From assembly GCA_035551475.1 (NCBI GenBank), contig DASZMX010000048.1, forward strand, positions 1-37,398: a stretch of DNA of 37,398 nt, read 5' to 3'. Position 1 is the stretch's first letter. Every line of letters starts with the position of its first letter. Of this stretch, positions 1-8,402 are shown piece after piece. The DNA comes from DASZMX01 sp035551475 (GTDB taxonomy: Bacteria; Verrucomicrobiota; Verrucomicrobiia; Limisphaerales; Palsa-1400). Made by a program: the position numbers and the translations under genes. The notes below the pieces were generated by a model, which saw only the letters and a list, made by a program, of their open reading frames with translations, was not told where the DNA came from and did not search any database.

Positions 1-12
1 CCTCAACGACTT

Positions 13-132
13 TTAAGCCGCCACGAAGAGCTTATACAATCCGTAAAGAATCAAGGCTTCCACGACGACAAAGATGCCAAACGAGGTTGGGGGCAACACT
101 TGTCGGTCTATAAAATCAAACACAGCACGCAT
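13..132 (-). CDS. possible 39-residue single-span membrane protein
   Basis: An ATG at 132 opens a 39-codon frame ending in TAA at 13-15. The peptide has a short charged start (MRAVFDFIDRQ) and then a hydrophobic stretch (about residues 18-39, FGIFVVVEALILYGLYKLF) long enough for one membrane span. It lies about 110 bp downstream of lnt on the same strand. No good Shine-Dalgarno is visible, and I recognise no family. It could be a chance frame, but the composition is that of a small membrane protein. Confidence 0.3.
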   Translation of the reverse strand: MRAVFDFIDRQVLPPTSFGIFVVVEALILYGLYKLFVAA

Positions 133-223
133 ACCAACCGCTATTTTAGCAAGCCGCGTGCCATCCCTCCTCTTCTCCTATCTTGCCCTTCCCTCCGCCA
201 GTTTTGTCGTCGTAATTTAGGAC

Positions 224-256
224 AGTGTCCCGTTCTCCTGCCTAACGCGGGACACT
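224..256. repeat. inverted repeat across the lnt stop codon
   Basis: AGTGTCCCG (224-232) pairs perfectly with CGGGACACT (248-256) around a 15-nt loop. The lnt stop codon (242-244) lies in the loop. No T-run follows on the minus strand, so it is not a standard intrinsic terminator. It could stabilise the mRNA 3' end or be incidental. Confidence 0.35.
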
Positions 257-1795
257 TAGATTCTCTTCCGTATTACGGCGGCGAGCCCGCAGGAACGCCA
301 GCGCCGCCACGCCCGCGCAACCCCACGCAAAACAGTCGCCGTGCCGGTTGTAGAACGTTGGAACGCGGCGGTCTCCCTGCAGCGGAAGCGTCGCCGACAT
401 GACGCCCGCGCCATAAATTTTGTCTGGCGTCTGCAACACTTCGCGCAGCCGTCCTTTGCCATCGATCCAGCAGGTGACGCCGTTGTTGCTGCAACGCACG
501 AGCGGCAAATTATTCTCCACCGCGCGAAAAACGGCGCCGGCGGTTTGCTGCCATTGCGCGGCGCCTTTTCCAAACCAGCCGTCATTGGTCAGGTTGATCA
601 GGAAATCCGTGTCCGCCGCGACATGGGCGCGCGCTTCGCCGGGAAAGACATCTTCAAAACAAATCAGCACGGAGGTTTTGGCGCGCGGTGCGCTGGTCTC
701 AAATTGCACCGCGTCCCGCCCAGGCGTGAAGCCGCTGCCGATAGGCGCCAGGAATTTCAAAAAAGGCAGCCAGCGCAGCAGCGGCACATATTCGCCGAAC
801 ATGACCAGGCGGCGTTTGTGATAAATGCCTTGCACTCGGCCCGTCGCGTCCAGCAGCAGGCTGCTGTTGTACACCGCTTCTTTGCCATCAGGTGTGGTTC
901 CCGTTGAATCCACGCAGAAAACCATGGAGGCTTTGTGCTGCGACAGGAGGCGCCCGAGCGCCGCTTGGTTTTCAGGCGTCATATCGGGGGCGCCCGATTC
1001 GGGCCAGATCAGCATGTCCGGTTCGGCCGCGAGCGCCTGCCGCGAAAGCGCCATTACTTGCTCAAATCGCGCAGCGTCGCCATTCGGATCCCAGATCAAG
1101 GTCTGCGGAAAACTGGGCTGCACCAGCGCCACTTTCAATTCCCTCGCCGCTGGCGCGATGGTCGCCGTCTGCGTCGCGCCCCACGCCCCAATGATGACCA
1201 CGGCAATCAACGGCAATCCGGCCGTCGTCCAAATGGATTGCCGCGTTCGCGCCAAAACCAGGAGCCCCAGCGAAACCGATAACCACACCATCAAAAATGA
1301 GACGCCATAAATCCCCGTGAACGACGCGATTTGAATCACGGGCAGCATTCGGAATTGCGAGGCGCCCAGAAAATTCCATGGGAAACCCGACAGAAACCAG
1401 CCCCGCCAAACTTCCAATCCCACCCAGGCCGCCGCGCAAGACAGCGCCCAAAGCGTTCGCCCCATCCCTGGAAAAATCTTCCAACAAAACCAACCCCACA
1501 CCGCCACATACAATCCGCAATACGCGCTCAACGCCAGCCAGCCCAATCCCGGCGCCAGGGGCACGCCGTAAAACGTGTAGGGAATTGCCAGCAACCAGCA
1601 CAACGAAATCGCAAAGTGCGTCAACCCGCCGCAAAAGGCGAAGCGAAACGCGAGTTTCCCCCCCGCCCCATAGCCGCTGAATAAAATAATTCCCGGCCCA
1701 ATCCATCCCAGCCCCGCCACGCCAAAATTTGGGTACGCCAGGCTCAAAATAATCCCGCCCAACGCAGCCAGAAAATAGCGACTAATTGGTTTCAA
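242..1795 (-). CDS. lnt: apolipoprotein N-acyltransferase
   Basis: Lnt adds the third acyl chain to the N-terminal cysteine of lipoproteins in the inner membrane, the last step of lipoprotein maturation. The 517-residue length is typical. The N-terminal half (about residues 7-205) is a series of membrane segments. The C-terminal half (about 220-470) is a nitrilase-fold domain with the expected triad: E266 in WPES, K327 in YHKRR and C379 in ICFED. MFGEYVP follows the lysine as in known Lnt proteins. The start is a TTG at 1795, chosen because the first membrane segment (ISRYFLAALGGIILSL) begins where family members begin and no ATG lies near. The next gene upstream diverges from it across only 13 bp. 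Confidence 0.97.
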   Translation of the reverse strand: MKPISRYFLAALGGIILSLAYPNFGVAGLGWIGPGIILFSGYGAGGKLAFRFAFCGGLTHFAISLCWLLAIPYTFYGVPLAPGLGWLALSAYCGLYVAVWGWFCWKIFPGMGRTLWALSCAAAWVGLEVWRGWFLSGFPWNFLGASQFRMLPVIQIASFTGIYGVSFLMVWLSVSLGLLVLARTRQSIWTTAGLPLIAVVIIGAWGATQTATIAPAARELKVALVQPSFPQTLIWDPNGDAARFEQVMALSRQALAAEPDMLIWPESGAPDMTPENQAALGRLLSQHKASMVFCVDSTGTTPDGKEAVYNSSLLLDATGRVQGIYHKRRLVMFGEYVPLLRWLPFLKFLAPIGSGFTPGRDAVQFETSAPRAKTSVLICFEDVFPGEARAHVAADTDFLINLTNDGWFGKGAAQWQQTAGAVFRAVENNLPLVRCSNNGVTCWIDGKGRLREVLQTPDKIYGAGVMSATLPLQGDRRVPTFYNRHGDCFAWGCAGVAALAFLRARRRNTEENLSVPR

Positions 1796-1808
1796 TGAAT
1801 TCCAGTTT

Positions 1809-2885
1809 GTGCAAATTAGTCCCGTGACGCCAGAAAATGAATCCGTCCCGCCCAGCTCGCTCGGCTATCGCATGCCGGCCGAATGGGAGCCTCATGCCGC
1901 CACCTGGTTCACCTGGCCGCGCCCGGATGGCATCAGCTTCCCGGACAAGTACGACACCGTCCCGCCCGTCTATGCCGAGCTCATCCGCCATCTCGCCGCG
2001 GTCGAGGAAGTCCATATCAATGTCTGGGACGCGGACATGGAGGCGACCGTGCGCGAGCTTTTGCGCCGCGAAAACACCCCGCTGTCCCGGGTTCACTTCC
2101 ATCATTTTCCCGCCTACGAACCGTGGTGCCGCGATCACGGCCCCATTTTTTTAACCCGCGAACATAACGGCGCGCACGAACGCGCCATTGTGGATTGGAA
2201 CTACAATGCGTGGGGCGGAAAATATCCGCCGTTCGATCTCGATGACGCCGTCCCGCAGCGCGTCGCGCAATGGCGCGGCCTGCCGCTCTTTTCCCCGGGC
2301 ATCGTCATGGAAGGCGGCTCCATCGAGGTCAATGGTTGCGGCTCGCTGCTCACGACGACGGCGTGCCTGCTCAACCCCAATCGCAATCCCCATCTCAATC
2401 AAGCGCAGATCGAGAAATTTCTCTGCGATTACCTGGGTGTCAAACAAATCCTTTGGCTCGGCGAAGGCATCGTGGGCGACGACACCGATGGCCATATCGA
2501 TGACCTGACCCGCTTCGTCAATCCCACCACGCTGGCCACAGTGGTGGAGCAAGATCCGGCCGATGAAAATTACGCGATTCTGCAAGAGAACCTAAAAATG
2601 CTGCGACAGATGCGCAACCCGGAAGGCGTTCCCTTTCGCATCGTCGAGCTGCCCATGCCCGGCGCCATCGAGCACGAGGGTCAGCGGCTGCCCGCCAGCT
2701 ACGCGAATTTCTACATCGCCAATAAAATCGTCCTCGTCCCGACCTATCGCGATCCCCACGACGCCGCGGCTTTAGCGCTGTTGCAGCGCGAATTCCCGGA
2801 CCGCCGCGTCATCGGCGTGGATTCCACGGAATTGATTTGGGGCCTCGGCTCGTTCCATTGCATCACGCAACAAGAGCCGCAGTAA
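1809..2885 (+). CDS. aguA: agmatine deiminase (peptidylarginine-deiminase fold)
   Basis: This enzyme family hydrolyses agmatine to N-carbamoylputrescine and ammonia in the agmatine route to putrescine. The 358 residues match the family length. Visible features are the opening MPAEWEPHAATWFTWP (22-37), WCRDHGPIF (106-114), EGGSIEVNG (168-176), the histidine in DTDGHIDDL (H229), and the catalytic cysteine near the C-terminus in GSFHCITQQ (C351). The start is GTG at 1809, with another in-frame GTG at 1824. The ATG at 1872 would remove residues just before the conserved MPAEW and is less likely. The stop lies 2 bp from the hisD stop (convergent). No N-carbamoylputrescine amidase gene is adjacent. 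A broader peptidylarginine deiminase specificity cannot be excluded by eye. Confidence 0.94.
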   Translation: MQISPVTPENESVPPSSLGYRMPAEWEPHAATWFTWPRPDGISFPDKYDTVPPVYAELIRHLAAVEEVHINVWDADMEATVRELLRRENTPLSRVHFHHFPAYEPWCRDHGPIFLTREHNGAHERAIVDWNYNAWGGKYPPFDLDDAVPQRVAQWRGLPLFSPGIVMEGGSIEVNGCGSLLTTTACLLNPNRNPHLNQAQIEKFLCDYLGVKQILWLGEGIVGDDTDGHIDDLTRFVNPTTLATVVEQDPADENYAILQENLKMLRQMRNPEGVPFRIVELPMPGAIEHEGQRLPASYANFYIANKIVLVPTYRDPHDAAALALLQREFPDRRVIGVDSTELIWGLGSFHCITQQEPQ

Positions 2886-2887
2886 GC

Positions 2888-4177
2888 TCAGAGCCGGATC
2901 GAGGCCGAATGGCCGTGGCCATCCAAGCCTTCCATTTCGGCGAACGTCTTCACCGCTTTGAGCGCTTTTTTCAACGCGGGCTTTTTATATTCGACAATGC
3001 TGGTGCGGCGTTGAAATTGGTCCACGGTCAAACCGGGGAACGAGGCGCCCGCGCCGCCCGTTGGCAGCGTGTGGCTCGGGCCGGCGACATAATCACCGAG
3101 CACCGTCGGCGAATCATTACCGAGAAAAATGGCGCCGGCGGTCGTGATCTTTTCCGCCAGGGCGCGCGGTTGGCGTGTCATGATCTCCAAATGCTCCGGC
3201 GCGAGGCGATTGGTGAGTTTGATCGCCTCCGACATGTTCGGCGCATGAATCAGCCAGGTGTTGGCGTCCAAAACCTTTTGCACAAAACCGTGGCGGCCTA
3301 ATTTTGCCGCCTGGCGTTCCACCTCTTTTTCCACCGCGCGCAACAACTTCAGCGACGGCGTGACCAGCCAAACCCGCTCATGCCCCGAGCCGTGTTCCGC
3401 CTGCGCCAGCAAATCGGCGGCGGCGTAGGCGGCATTGGCCGAGTCGTCGGCCAGGACCAGCAATTCGCTGGGCCCCGGCAGCAAATCCATCGCCGCATAA
3501 CCGAACAACAATCGTTTGGCTGCGACCACATACGCGTTGCCCGGCCCAAAAATTTTCTGCACCCGTCCGATGGTCTTTGTCCCAAAAACCATCGCCGCAA
3601 TTGCTTGCGCGCCACCCACCCGGTAAATCTCCGTGGCGCCCGCGTGCCGCGCGGCATACAACACCGCCGGATTGACCTGCCCAGCCTTGTCGCACGGCGT
3701 GCACACCACAATTTCCCGGCAACCGGCCACTCGCGCCAAAGGGATGGTCATCAAGGCCGTCGATACCAGCGGCGCCGCCCCGCCGGGAATATAAACCCCC
3801 ACGCGCTGGAACGGATCAAATTTCTCCCCCACCGTGGCGCCGTGACTGTTGCGCATTTGCCAATTCTTACGCAACGACCGCCGCGCGTAGGCCTCCACAT
3901 TGCGCTGCGTCTCGCGCACCGCCGCGCGCAGGGCTTCGCCGGCCTGCAACGACGCGGTCACCAATTCCGCCTGGCTCACGGCCAGTTGATCGACCGTCAG
4001 TTTGGCGCCGCCAAAACGTTCGGTAAATTCGAGCAAAGCGGCGTCGCCGCGCGTCCGCACCGCGTCGATAATGCTTTGCGTTTGTTTCTCAATGCCGGGA
4101 TCGAACAAGCTCGAAAGCGCGCACACCCGCTCCATCCCCGCCTCAAACCCGCGTTCCTTAAAGGAAAGCACATTCAT
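2888..4177 (-). CDS. hisD: histidinol dehydrogenase
   Basis: HisD carries out the last two oxidations of histidine synthesis (L-histidinol to L-histidine, NAD-dependent, zinc enzyme). The 429 residues give the full family length. The zinc ligands align by position with those known from E. coli: Q259 and H262 in AQAEHG, D362 in GDY, and H421 near the C-terminus. The catalytic pair E328/H329 is in APEHLE. GPGNAYV (211-217) and DLLPGPSE (231-238) are also present. The gene is single here, with no other his gene in the window, so the pathway is scattered in this genome. It is divergent from secA, with 111 bp between the start codons. Confidence 0.98.
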   Translation of the reverse strand: MNVLSFKERGFEAGMERVCALSSLFDPGIEKQTQSIIDAVRTRGDAALLEFTERFGGAKLTVDQLAVSQAELVTASLQAGEALRAAVRETQRNVEAYARRSLRKNWQMRNSHGATVGEKFDPFQRVGVYIPGGAAPLVSTALMTIPLARVAGCREIVVCTPCDKAGQVNPAVLYAARHAGATEIYRVGGAQAIAAMVFGTKTIGRVQKIFGPGNAYVVAAKRLLFGYAAMDLLPGPSELLVLADDSANAAYAAADLLAQAEHGSGHERVWLVTPSLKLLRAVEKEVERQAAKLGRHGFVQKVLDANTWLIHAPNMSEAIKLTNRLAPEHLEIMTRQPRALAEKITTAGAIFLGNDSPTVLGDYVAGPSHTLPTGGAGASFPGLTVDQFQRRTSIVEYKKPALKKALKAVKTFAEMEGLDGHGHSASIRL

Positions 4178-4288
4178 GCGCCGAGCCTAATCCACGGCCG
4201 GACAAATAGCCATCCTAGCCCAAGCCCAATATCCTTTTGACCCTGCCCCTTTCTTCCCGTACCGTCTCAGCCGTTACATTACGATCAG

Positions 4289-7200
4289 ATGATCAACTTT
4301 ATCATCAGGAAATTTGTCGGCTCCAGAAACGAGCGCGAGGCGCGCAAGTTGCGCCCGCTCGTGGCGTCGATCAATCAATTGGAAACCGGGCTGCAAGGGC
4401 AAACGGAAGAGACGCTGCGCCAAAAAACCGCCGCCTGGAAAGCCGAACTCTCCCAAATCGAGGACCTTGCCCAGCTGGCCGTCCGCTTGGACGAAATTCT
4501 ACCCGAAGCGTATGCCGTCGTGAAAAATGCCTGCCGCCGCCTTTGCGGACAGGACATCCTCGTGCGCGGCCATCCCATTCGCTGGGAAATGATCCCTTTC
4601 GACGTGCAATTGGTCGGCGGCATCGCGCTGCATCGGGGCAAAATCGCGGAAATGGCCACGGGCGAAGGCAAAACACTGGTGGCGACCTTGCCGGTGTTTC
4701 TCAACGCCTTGACCGGGCGCGGCGTGCATGTCGTGACGGTCAATGATTACCTCGCCGCGCGCGACTCCGAATGGATGGGCGCCGTGTACAAATTTCTCGG
4801 GCTCACCGTCGGCGTTATTTTGCGCGACCAGAATCCCTCCGATCGCCGGGCGCAATATGCCTGCGACATCACGTACGGCACCAACGCGGAGTTTGGTTTT
4901 GATTATCTGCGCGACAACGGCATGGCCACGCGCAGCGAAGACCAGGTGCAGCGCGGGCATTACTTCGCCATTGTGGACGAAGTGGACTCCATCCTGATCG
5001 ACGAAGCCCGCACGCCCTTGATCATCAGCGGCCCGGCGGTGGTCAATCAGGACAATCAATACGACCGTTTCAAGCCGATCGTCGAATCGTTGGTGCAGGC
5101 CCAGCAAAAGTTGTGCGCCCGTTTCGTCAATGAAGCGCAGGATTTGCTCAAAAAACTGCGCCCGGAAGACGGCTCCAACCCCAGCGACCCCGCCGAATTG
5201 GAGCATCAAATCGGCCTCCTGCTGTATCGCGTCAAATCCGGCAATCCGCGTTCGCCGGAATTGGCCAAGCTTCTCGAGGCCCCGGAGAACATTCGGCTGA
5301 TGAACAAGGCCGAGCTGGAACTGCACGCCGATTCCTCCAAGAAAACGCTCTACGCCGAGAAGGAAGAGCTGTTTTACGCCATGGACGAGAAAAGCCATGA
5401 CGCCGATTTAACGGAGAAAGGCCGCAATCTTTTGCGCCCCGAAGATCCGGACGCCTTCGTGCTGCCTGATCTCACGGTCAAATTCCATGACATTGATTTC
5501 GGGCCGGAAAAAGACCCCCGCATCCGCCTGGAGCTCAAAACCAAGGCGCAGGCGGAATTCGAAAACAAGGCCCTGCAAATTCACACCATCTCGCAGTTGC
5601 TCAAGGCCTACAGCCTCTACCAACTGGACGTCAATTACGTCATCGAGAACGGCAAAGTCGTCATCGTGGACGAGCACACCGGACGTCCCATGTATGGCCG
5701 CCGCTGGAGCGACGGTTTGCACCAGGCGGTGGAAGCCAAGGAAGGGGTCGAGATCGAGCGGGAAACCCAGACGCTCGCCACGATCACCATTCAAAATTAT
5801 TTTCGACTTTACAAAAAGCTGGCTGGCATGACCGGCACCGCCGAAACTGAGGCGGGCGAGTTCTTCGACATTTACAACCTGGGCGTGCTCGTCATCCCGA
5901 CGAACCGGCCTGTGGCGCGCAAGGACGCCAATGATTCCGTTTACAAGACCAAGCGCGAAAAATTCAACGCCGTCCTCAAGGAAATCACGACCGTCCACAA
6001 TCAGGGCCGACCGATTCTCGTCGGCACCGTCTCCGTGGAAACCAGCGAGCAGATGTCGCGCTTCCTGAAAAAGGCGGGCATCGTGCACGCCGTCCTCAAC
6101 GCCAAGTATCACCAGCAGGAAGCGGAGATCGTTTCCCGCGCGGGCCAGCGTGGCGCGGTGACCATCGCCACCAACATGGCGGGCCGCGGCACGGACATTA
6201 AACTCGGCGAAGGCGTCGCCGCTCTCGGCGGCCTGCACGTGATCGGCACGGAACGCCATGAAGCCCGGCGCATTGACCGCCAGCTGCGCGGACGTTGCGC
6301 GCGCCAGGGCGATCCCGGCTCGTCGCATTTTTTCATTTCGTTGGAAGACGACTTGATGCGCTTGTTTGGCTCCGATCGCATTGTCAAAGCCATGGAAAAG
6401 CTCGGCCTGGAAGAAGGCCAGGAGCTGGAGCATTTCATGCTCAACAAATCCATTGAGCAGGCGCAGAAGCGCGTCGAACAGCACAATTTCCAAATCCGCA
6501 AACGCACGCTCGAATACGACGACGTGATGAACAAGCAGCGCGAAGTCATTTATGGCTTCCGCGATGAGGTAATTAAATCCACTGACGTGCGCGACCGCCT
6601 CATGGACATTATGGAGGAGGTCGTCATCCAGAAAGTCCAGGAATTGACGCCCGACTCCGGCGATCCGCACGATTGGAGCGGACGTCCTCTGGCCGACTGG
6701 ATCAACCTGAATTTCCCGTTGCGCGTGCCTGAGGAGGAAATCATCAAGGCGGCGGAAGCCAGCGACGAATCGCCTGAGCCAGGCTCGGCCTTCGGCGGGT
6801 TGAGCGCCGCGCAATTCGGCGTGTGCCAATTCATCTGCCAAGCTGTGCGAGACGCCTACGATCTCAAGGTCAGCTTCGAGGAGCCGCAGGCGCTGAAGTC
6901 CGTGGAGCGTTGGACCATTCTCAACGCCGTGGATCGCCTCTGGCAGGAGCATCTCTACGGCATGGACAGCCTGCGCAGCAGCATCGGCCTCCGCGCCTAT
7001 GGGCAGCGCGATCCGCTGATCGAATATAAAGCGGAAGCGTTCAAGATATTTGAGGAATTGATGGTCAACATCAAAACCGAGATATGCCACAACATCTTCC
7101 GCAGCGCGTCCAGCATGGTGGCGTTTGACAAGTTCCTGCGCAACATCCCGCAAAAAACCGTCCATCAAACGGTGGAAAGTTTCGGCGGCGGCGCCGTGGC

Positions 7201-7378
7201 GCCAGACGCGCCGGCGGCCCAGCCCGACGCCAAAAATCCGAGCGACATGGTCACGGAAGCAACCACGCACATCTCCAAGGCCAAACCCAAACGCGCCGGC
7301 CCGAAAGTCGGACGAAATGACCCCTGCCCTTGCGGGAGCGGCAAGAAATATAAACAGTGCTGCGGCAAAAACGGCTGA
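4289..7378 (+). CDS. secA: preprotein translocase ATPase SecA
   Basis: SecA is the ATPase motor that pushes preproteins through SecYEG. The protein has 1029 residues. Walker A is at 124-129 (TGEGKT, K128), followed by TVNDYLAARD. The DEVDSILIDEARTPLI segment, the preprotein cross-linking region, NMAGRGTDIKLG and the helical scaffold with its DDVMNKQR motif come in the usual order. The C-terminus carries the zinc motif NDPCPCGSGKKYKQCC (cysteines 1013, 1015, 1024, 1025). It is longer than the roughly 900-residue E. coli protein. Much of the excess is an insertion at about residues 265-370, between SGPAVVNQDNQYDRF and the MDEKSHDADLTEKG segment. ATG at 4289 gives the standard N-terminus. Confidence 0.99.
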   Translation: MINFIIRKFVGSRNEREARKLRPLVASINQLETGLQGQTEETLRQKTAAWKAELSQIEDLAQLAVRLDEILPEAYAVVKNACRRLCGQDILVRGHPIRWEMIPFDVQLVGGIALHRGKIAEMATGEGKTLVATLPVFLNALTGRGVHVVTVNDYLAARDSEWMGAVYKFLGLTVGVILRDQNPSDRRAQYACDITYGTNAEFGFDYLRDNGMATRSEDQVQRGHYFAIVDEVDSILIDEARTPLIISGPAVVNQDNQYDRFKPIVESLVQAQQKLCARFVNEAQDLLKKLRPEDGSNPSDPAELEHQIGLLLYRVKSGNPRSPELAKLLEAPENIRLMNKAELELHADSSKKTLYAEKEELFYAMDEKSHDADLTEKGRNLLRPEDPDAFVLPDLTVKFHDIDFGPEKDPRIRLELKTKAQAEFENKALQIHTISQLLKAYSLYQLDVNYVIENGKVVIVDEHTGRPMYGRRWSDGLHQAVEAKEGVEIERETQTLATITIQNYFRLYKKLAGMTGTAETEAGEFFDIYNLGVLVIPTNRPVARKDANDSVYKTKREKFNAVLKEITTVHNQGRPILVGTVSVETSEQMSRFLKKAGIVHAVLNAKYHQQEAEIVSRAGQRGAVTIATNMAGRGTDIKLGEGVAALGGLHVIGTERHEARRIDRQLRGRCARQGDPGSSHFFISLEDDLMRLFGSDRIVKAMEKLGLEEGQELEHFMLNKSIEQAQKRVEQHNFQIRKRTLEYDDVMNKQREVIYGFRDEVIKSTDVRDRLMDIMEEVVIQKVQELTPDSGDPHDWSGRPLADWINLNFPLRVPEEEIIKAAEASDESPEPGSAFGGLSAAQFGVCQFICQAVRDAYDLKVSFEEPQALKSVERWTILNAVDRLWQEHLYGMDSLRSSIGLRAYGQRDPLIEYKAEAFKIFEELMVNIKTEICHNIFRSASSMVAFDKFLRNIPQKTVHQTVESFGGGAVAPDAPAAQPDAKNPSDMVTEATTHISKAKPKRAGPKVGRNDPCPCGSGKKYKQCCGKNG

Positions 7379-7387
7379 CGGCCCGGG

Positions 7388-8395
7388 TCAACCCGGCCGG
7401 CCGTTGCCGAGCGCGGACAAGCCTTTGAGCAGGTCGAGCGCCCGGGCGAGCGCCGGATCAGCCAGCAGCGGCGGCGTGGGCGCGGGAGGAAGAGAGTTGG
7501 GGACATCCTCGCCGGGATTCAGCCCGGCCCGTTGTTCGCGCACCAATTCCGCCTCGTTGAAACGGCGGCCCGGATGTTTGACTGCGGCGGTCGCATTGGT
7601 GTCGGCGTGCAGATCCTTGTAGGGATCGGCCACATGCCCCTGGTCATCGGCCAGGGTGGAATCGACCGGAATATCGGGCGTCAACGGCTCGGCCAGACTG
7701 GGCCCGCCCGCCAGCCGGATTTCCGCCGTCGCCACGCGCAATTTCTGGCCATTGGCCAGCGTGAATTCCTTGAAAACGCTCGCCTGCCCCGCCGTCTTGC
7801 CGCCAATGGTCAATGCGCGGTCCGTGGCGCGCAACACCGCCGCCAACGCTTCCGCCGCGCCCGCCGTCCTGCCATTCACCAGCAACGCCACGGGCACGGA
7901 GATGGCCTCATCTTTTTTGGTGGAATTGGCCGAGCCTCCCGGCCATTCCAACAGCGGTTCACCCACCGTCAAAAAACAATCCGCTGCGGCGCCGGCGGCG
8001 GCATAATCCTGCCCGTCGGCAAACCGCAAATCCAAAACCACGCCTTTGATTTTGTCTTTGTTCGTTTCTGTCAACGCTTGCCAGGCCTGGCGCAATTCCG
8101 CGGACAAATCGCCCGCGACTTTCCCGATGCGGAAATACACAAACGAATTTTCGTAAACCGTGCTGCGCGCCAGCGGCTTTTCCGCGTTGTTCGTGGCGGT
8201 GTCCGGGGCTTCTCCCAGGCTCAGGCGCCCGGCAAATTCCGTGAGCAACCCCTTGACCGCGGCGGCATCCAATTGCGCTTTGGTCACGCCCACCAGATTG
8301 GAGGCGGCGAGGCTGTAGATTTCCCGAAAATCCGCCGGCGCGCCGCTGGCGGTGACAGTCAATAAAACACCAAGAATGGAATGTCGCAGCTTCAC
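7388..8395 (-). CDS. S41 (C-terminal processing peptidase)-like protein, probable pseudo-enzyme
   Basis: The middle of the protein resembles the catalytic core of tail-specific proteases: KIKGVVLDLRFADGQ, then AAADCFL, VPVALLVNG and a GGKTAGQ segment. In active members the serine lies in a SASASE-type motif and the lysine in TFGKG. Here the corresponding stretches read RTAGAAEAL and KTAGQAS, so by eye both Ser and Lys are replaced (Gly and Gln). I chose the GTG at 8395, which gives a 335-residue protein with a signal-peptide-like start (MKLRHSILGVLLTVTASGA). A longer frame would run into purD. It starts 7 bp after the purD stop and is probably co-transcribed with it. The C-terminal 70 residues are proline-rich. 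No PDZ domain is evident. Convergent with secA (9 bp). Confidence 0.78.
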   Translation of the reverse strand: MKLRHSILGVLLTVTASGAPADFREIYSLAASNLVGVTKAQLDAAAVKGLLTEFAGRLSLGEAPDTATNNAEKPLARSTVYENSFVYFRIGKVAGDLSAELRQAWQALTETNKDKIKGVVLDLRFADGQDYAAAGAAADCFLTVGEPLLEWPGGSANSTKKDEAISVPVALLVNGRTAGAAEALAAVLRATDRALTIGGKTAGQASVFKEFTLANGQKLRVATAEIRLAGGPSLAEPLTPDIPVDSTLADDQGHVADPYKDLHADTNATAAVKHPGRRFNEAELVREQRAGLNPGEDVPNSLPPAPTPPLLADPALARALDLLKGLSALGNGRPG

Positions 8396-8402
8396 AGTTG
8401 TA

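Noticed and set aside
100..907. Plus-strand frames opposite the end of lnt (100-402, 341-907)
   Set aside because: They are shadows of lnt with proline/arginine-rich translations and no domain.
5408..7270. A 620-codon open frame on the minus strand opposite secA
   Set aside because: It is the complement of secA, whose many conserved motifs fix the coding strand. Its translation is low-complexity and lacks any domain.
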